This document shows, in pieces, positions 6,811-7,431 of a stretch of DNA of 7,431 nt; position 1 is the first letter of the stretch; every line of letters begins with the position of its first letter. Position numbers and translations under genes: made by a program. The notes under the pieces were generated by a model. The model was not told where the DNA came from and searched no databases. It worked only from the letters and a program-made list of their open reading frames with translations. This stretch comes from Anaerolineales bacterium (GTDB lineage Bacteria; Chloroflexota; Anaerolineae; Anaerolineales; E44-bin32), in NCBI GenBank assembly GCA_030642885.1, contig DAOWMX010000106.1, positions 1-7,431 of the forward strand. Direction: 5' to 3'.

Positions 6811-7068
6811 GTGGTCACTAAACAGACTGCTAAACGCTGGAAAACTTCTAAAGGCACAATAACGCTCATCGATACCCTTTGTAAAGGGTGTGGCTGGTGC
6901 ATTGAGTATTGTCCCGTCGAGGCGCTGGCGGAATCCGATGAATTTAATGCCCATGGGTACTACTACCCTGTACTTATCGATCCCGATGCCTGTGTTAACT
7001 GCGGTTTCTGTCAACTGATCTGTCCTGATTTTGCAATATGGAGCGACAAGGAGGTGCAGGATCGCTAA
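6811..7068 (+). CDS. korD: KorD, 2x[4Fe-4S] delta subunit of 2-oxoacid (2-oxoglutarate):ferredoxin oxidoreductase
   Basis: This 85-residue ferredoxin-like protein has two CxxCxxCxxxCP motifs: C24, C27, C30, C34 (LCKGCGWCIEYCP) and C61, C64, C67, C71 (CVNCGFCQLICPDFAI). The LCKGCG...CPDFAI wording is typical of KorD. In this enzyme family the delta subunit passes electrons between the thiamine diphosphate site of KorAB and free ferredoxin. The GTG at 6811 is chosen because AAGGG (6799-6803) lies seven bases upstream and the conserved region begins soon after. The frame is open back to 6676, but that part lies inside the flavoprotein gene and reads as unconserved sequence. The spacer after the flavoprotein is 10 bases, and the stop overlaps the presumed korA start by 8 bases. 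KorB and KorC would be expected beyond the right edge. Confidence 0.9.
   Translation: MVTKQTAKRWKTSKGTITLIDTLCKGCGWCIEYCPVEALAESDEFNAHGYYYPVLIDPDACVNCGFCQLICPDFAIWSDKEVQDR
7048..7056 (+). promoter_or_regulatory. Perfect Shine-Dalgarno of korA
   Basis: AAGGAGGTG inside the last codons of korD is a nine-base complement of the usual 16S rRNA tail. Six bases separate the GGAGG core from position 7061, the normal distance to a start codon, yet the codon found there is ATC. It is the strongest ribosome binding site in the window and it marks the korA start despite the odd codon. Confidence 0.75.
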
Positions 7069-7431
7069 GAAAAAGACGGTGTTAGCAGGCGAGTACTTCT
7101 TCAATGGCGACGTCGCTTGTGCTGAGGGCGCTATTGCCGCTGGATGTCGTGTCTTCGCCGGCTACCCAATCACACCACAGTCGGAAATTGCAGAGCGAAT
7201 GGCGCACCGGCTGCCAAGACTCGGGGCTTACTTCCTGCAGATGGAGGACGAATTGGCCTCCATTGCAGCTGTGCTTGGGGCAGCATGGGGTGGTGTGAAA
7301 TCCATGACGGCGACATCAGGTCCTGGATTTTCCTTGATGATGGAGAACATCGGGCTCGCCGTGATGACCGAAACACCGTGTGTGATTGTTGACGTGCAGC
7401 GCGGCGGACCAAGCACTGGTTTGCCTACGGC
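7061..7431 (+). CDS. korA: KorA, alpha subunit of 2-oxoacid (2-oxoglutarate):ferredoxin oxidoreductase (3' partial)
   Basis: The first 123 codons are visible and run off the right edge. Motifs typical of KorA are ACAEGAIAAGC (residues 19-29), GYPITPQSEIAE (34-45), QMEDELASIAA (60-70), TSGPGFSLMMEN (85-96), TETPC (103-107) and DVQRGGPSTGLPT (111-123). KorA with KorB binds thiamine diphosphate and converts 2-oxoacids plus CoA to acyl-CoA and CO2, or the reverse with reduced ferredoxin. The 2-oxoglutarate type is favoured over pyruvate by sequence style and the separate korD; 2-oxoacid specificity is not proven. The start is odd. The best-placed codon is ATC at 7061 (then Ala-Lys-Lys-Lys), six bases after a perfect Shine-Dalgarno and overlapping the korD stop by eight bases. 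The standard alternatives, TTG 7031 and GTG 7079, lack correctly spaced sites; GTG 7079 would remove six residues. Confidence 0.88.
   Translation, partial: MAKKKTVLAGEYFFNGDVACAEGAIAAGCRVFAGYPITPQSEIAERMAHRLPRLGAYFLQMEDELASIAAVLGAAWGGVKSMTATSGPGFSLMMENIGLAVMTETPCVIVDVQRGGPSTGLPT

Overview
The window is one dense, single-strand (+) operon segment from an anaerobe. It holds ten recognisable genes, the first cut at the left edge and the last cut at the right edge. In order they are: the C-terminal end of HdrA, MvhD, MvhG and MvhA (a group 3c-type [NiFe] hydrogenase), HdrC, HdrB, an iron-sulfur subunit of the succinate dehydrogenase/fumarate reductase/TfrB type, a fumarate-reductase-like flavoprotein, KorD, and the start of KorA (2-oxoacid:ferredoxin oxidoreductase). 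No RNA gene, insertion sequence, CRISPR array or terminator was seen, and no gap of 300 bases lacks a gene.

Layout. Positions 1-3081 carry hdrA'-mvhD-mvhG-mvhA, joined by 8-base overlaps. A 73-base gap (3082-3154) follows. It is bridged exactly by a 25-codon mini-ORF that overlaps both the mvhA stop and the hdrC start. Positions 3155-5111 carry hdrC-hdrB-frdB, joined by ATGA overlaps. Positions 5133-6800 carry the flavoprotein, and 6811-7431 carry korD-korA'. The tight coupling suggests one transcript whose promoter lies left of the window.

How the genes may work together (inference). Mvh would oxidise H2 and pass electrons through MvhD to the flavin of HdrA, the usual site of flavin-based electron bifurcation. 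One electron branch would reduce ferredoxin. The other would run through HdrC and HdrB. Here FrdB and a soluble FrdA-like flavoprotein follow directly, so the natural reading is that the high-potential acceptor is fumarate, or another enoate, instead of or as well as a disulfide. The neighbouring Kor enzyme uses reduced ferredoxin to carboxylate succinyl-CoA to 2-oxoglutarate. The cluster could therefore be an H2-driven module for the reductive arm of the TCA cycle, supplying both succinate and low-potential electrons.

Organism. Moderate GC, frequent GTG starts, Shine-Dalgarno sites and the gene set indicate a strict anaerobe. A bacterium such as a member of Chloroflexota or a sulfate-reducer-like lineage is my best guess, but methanogen-related archaea cannot be excluded from the sequence alone. 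The sharpest oddities are the apparent ATC start of korA behind a perfect nine-base Shine-Dalgarno, the repeated 8-base overlap geometry, an FrdB whose third cluster site has a fourth cysteine, and a flavoprotein with a 100-residue N-terminal extension and no flavinylation histidine.
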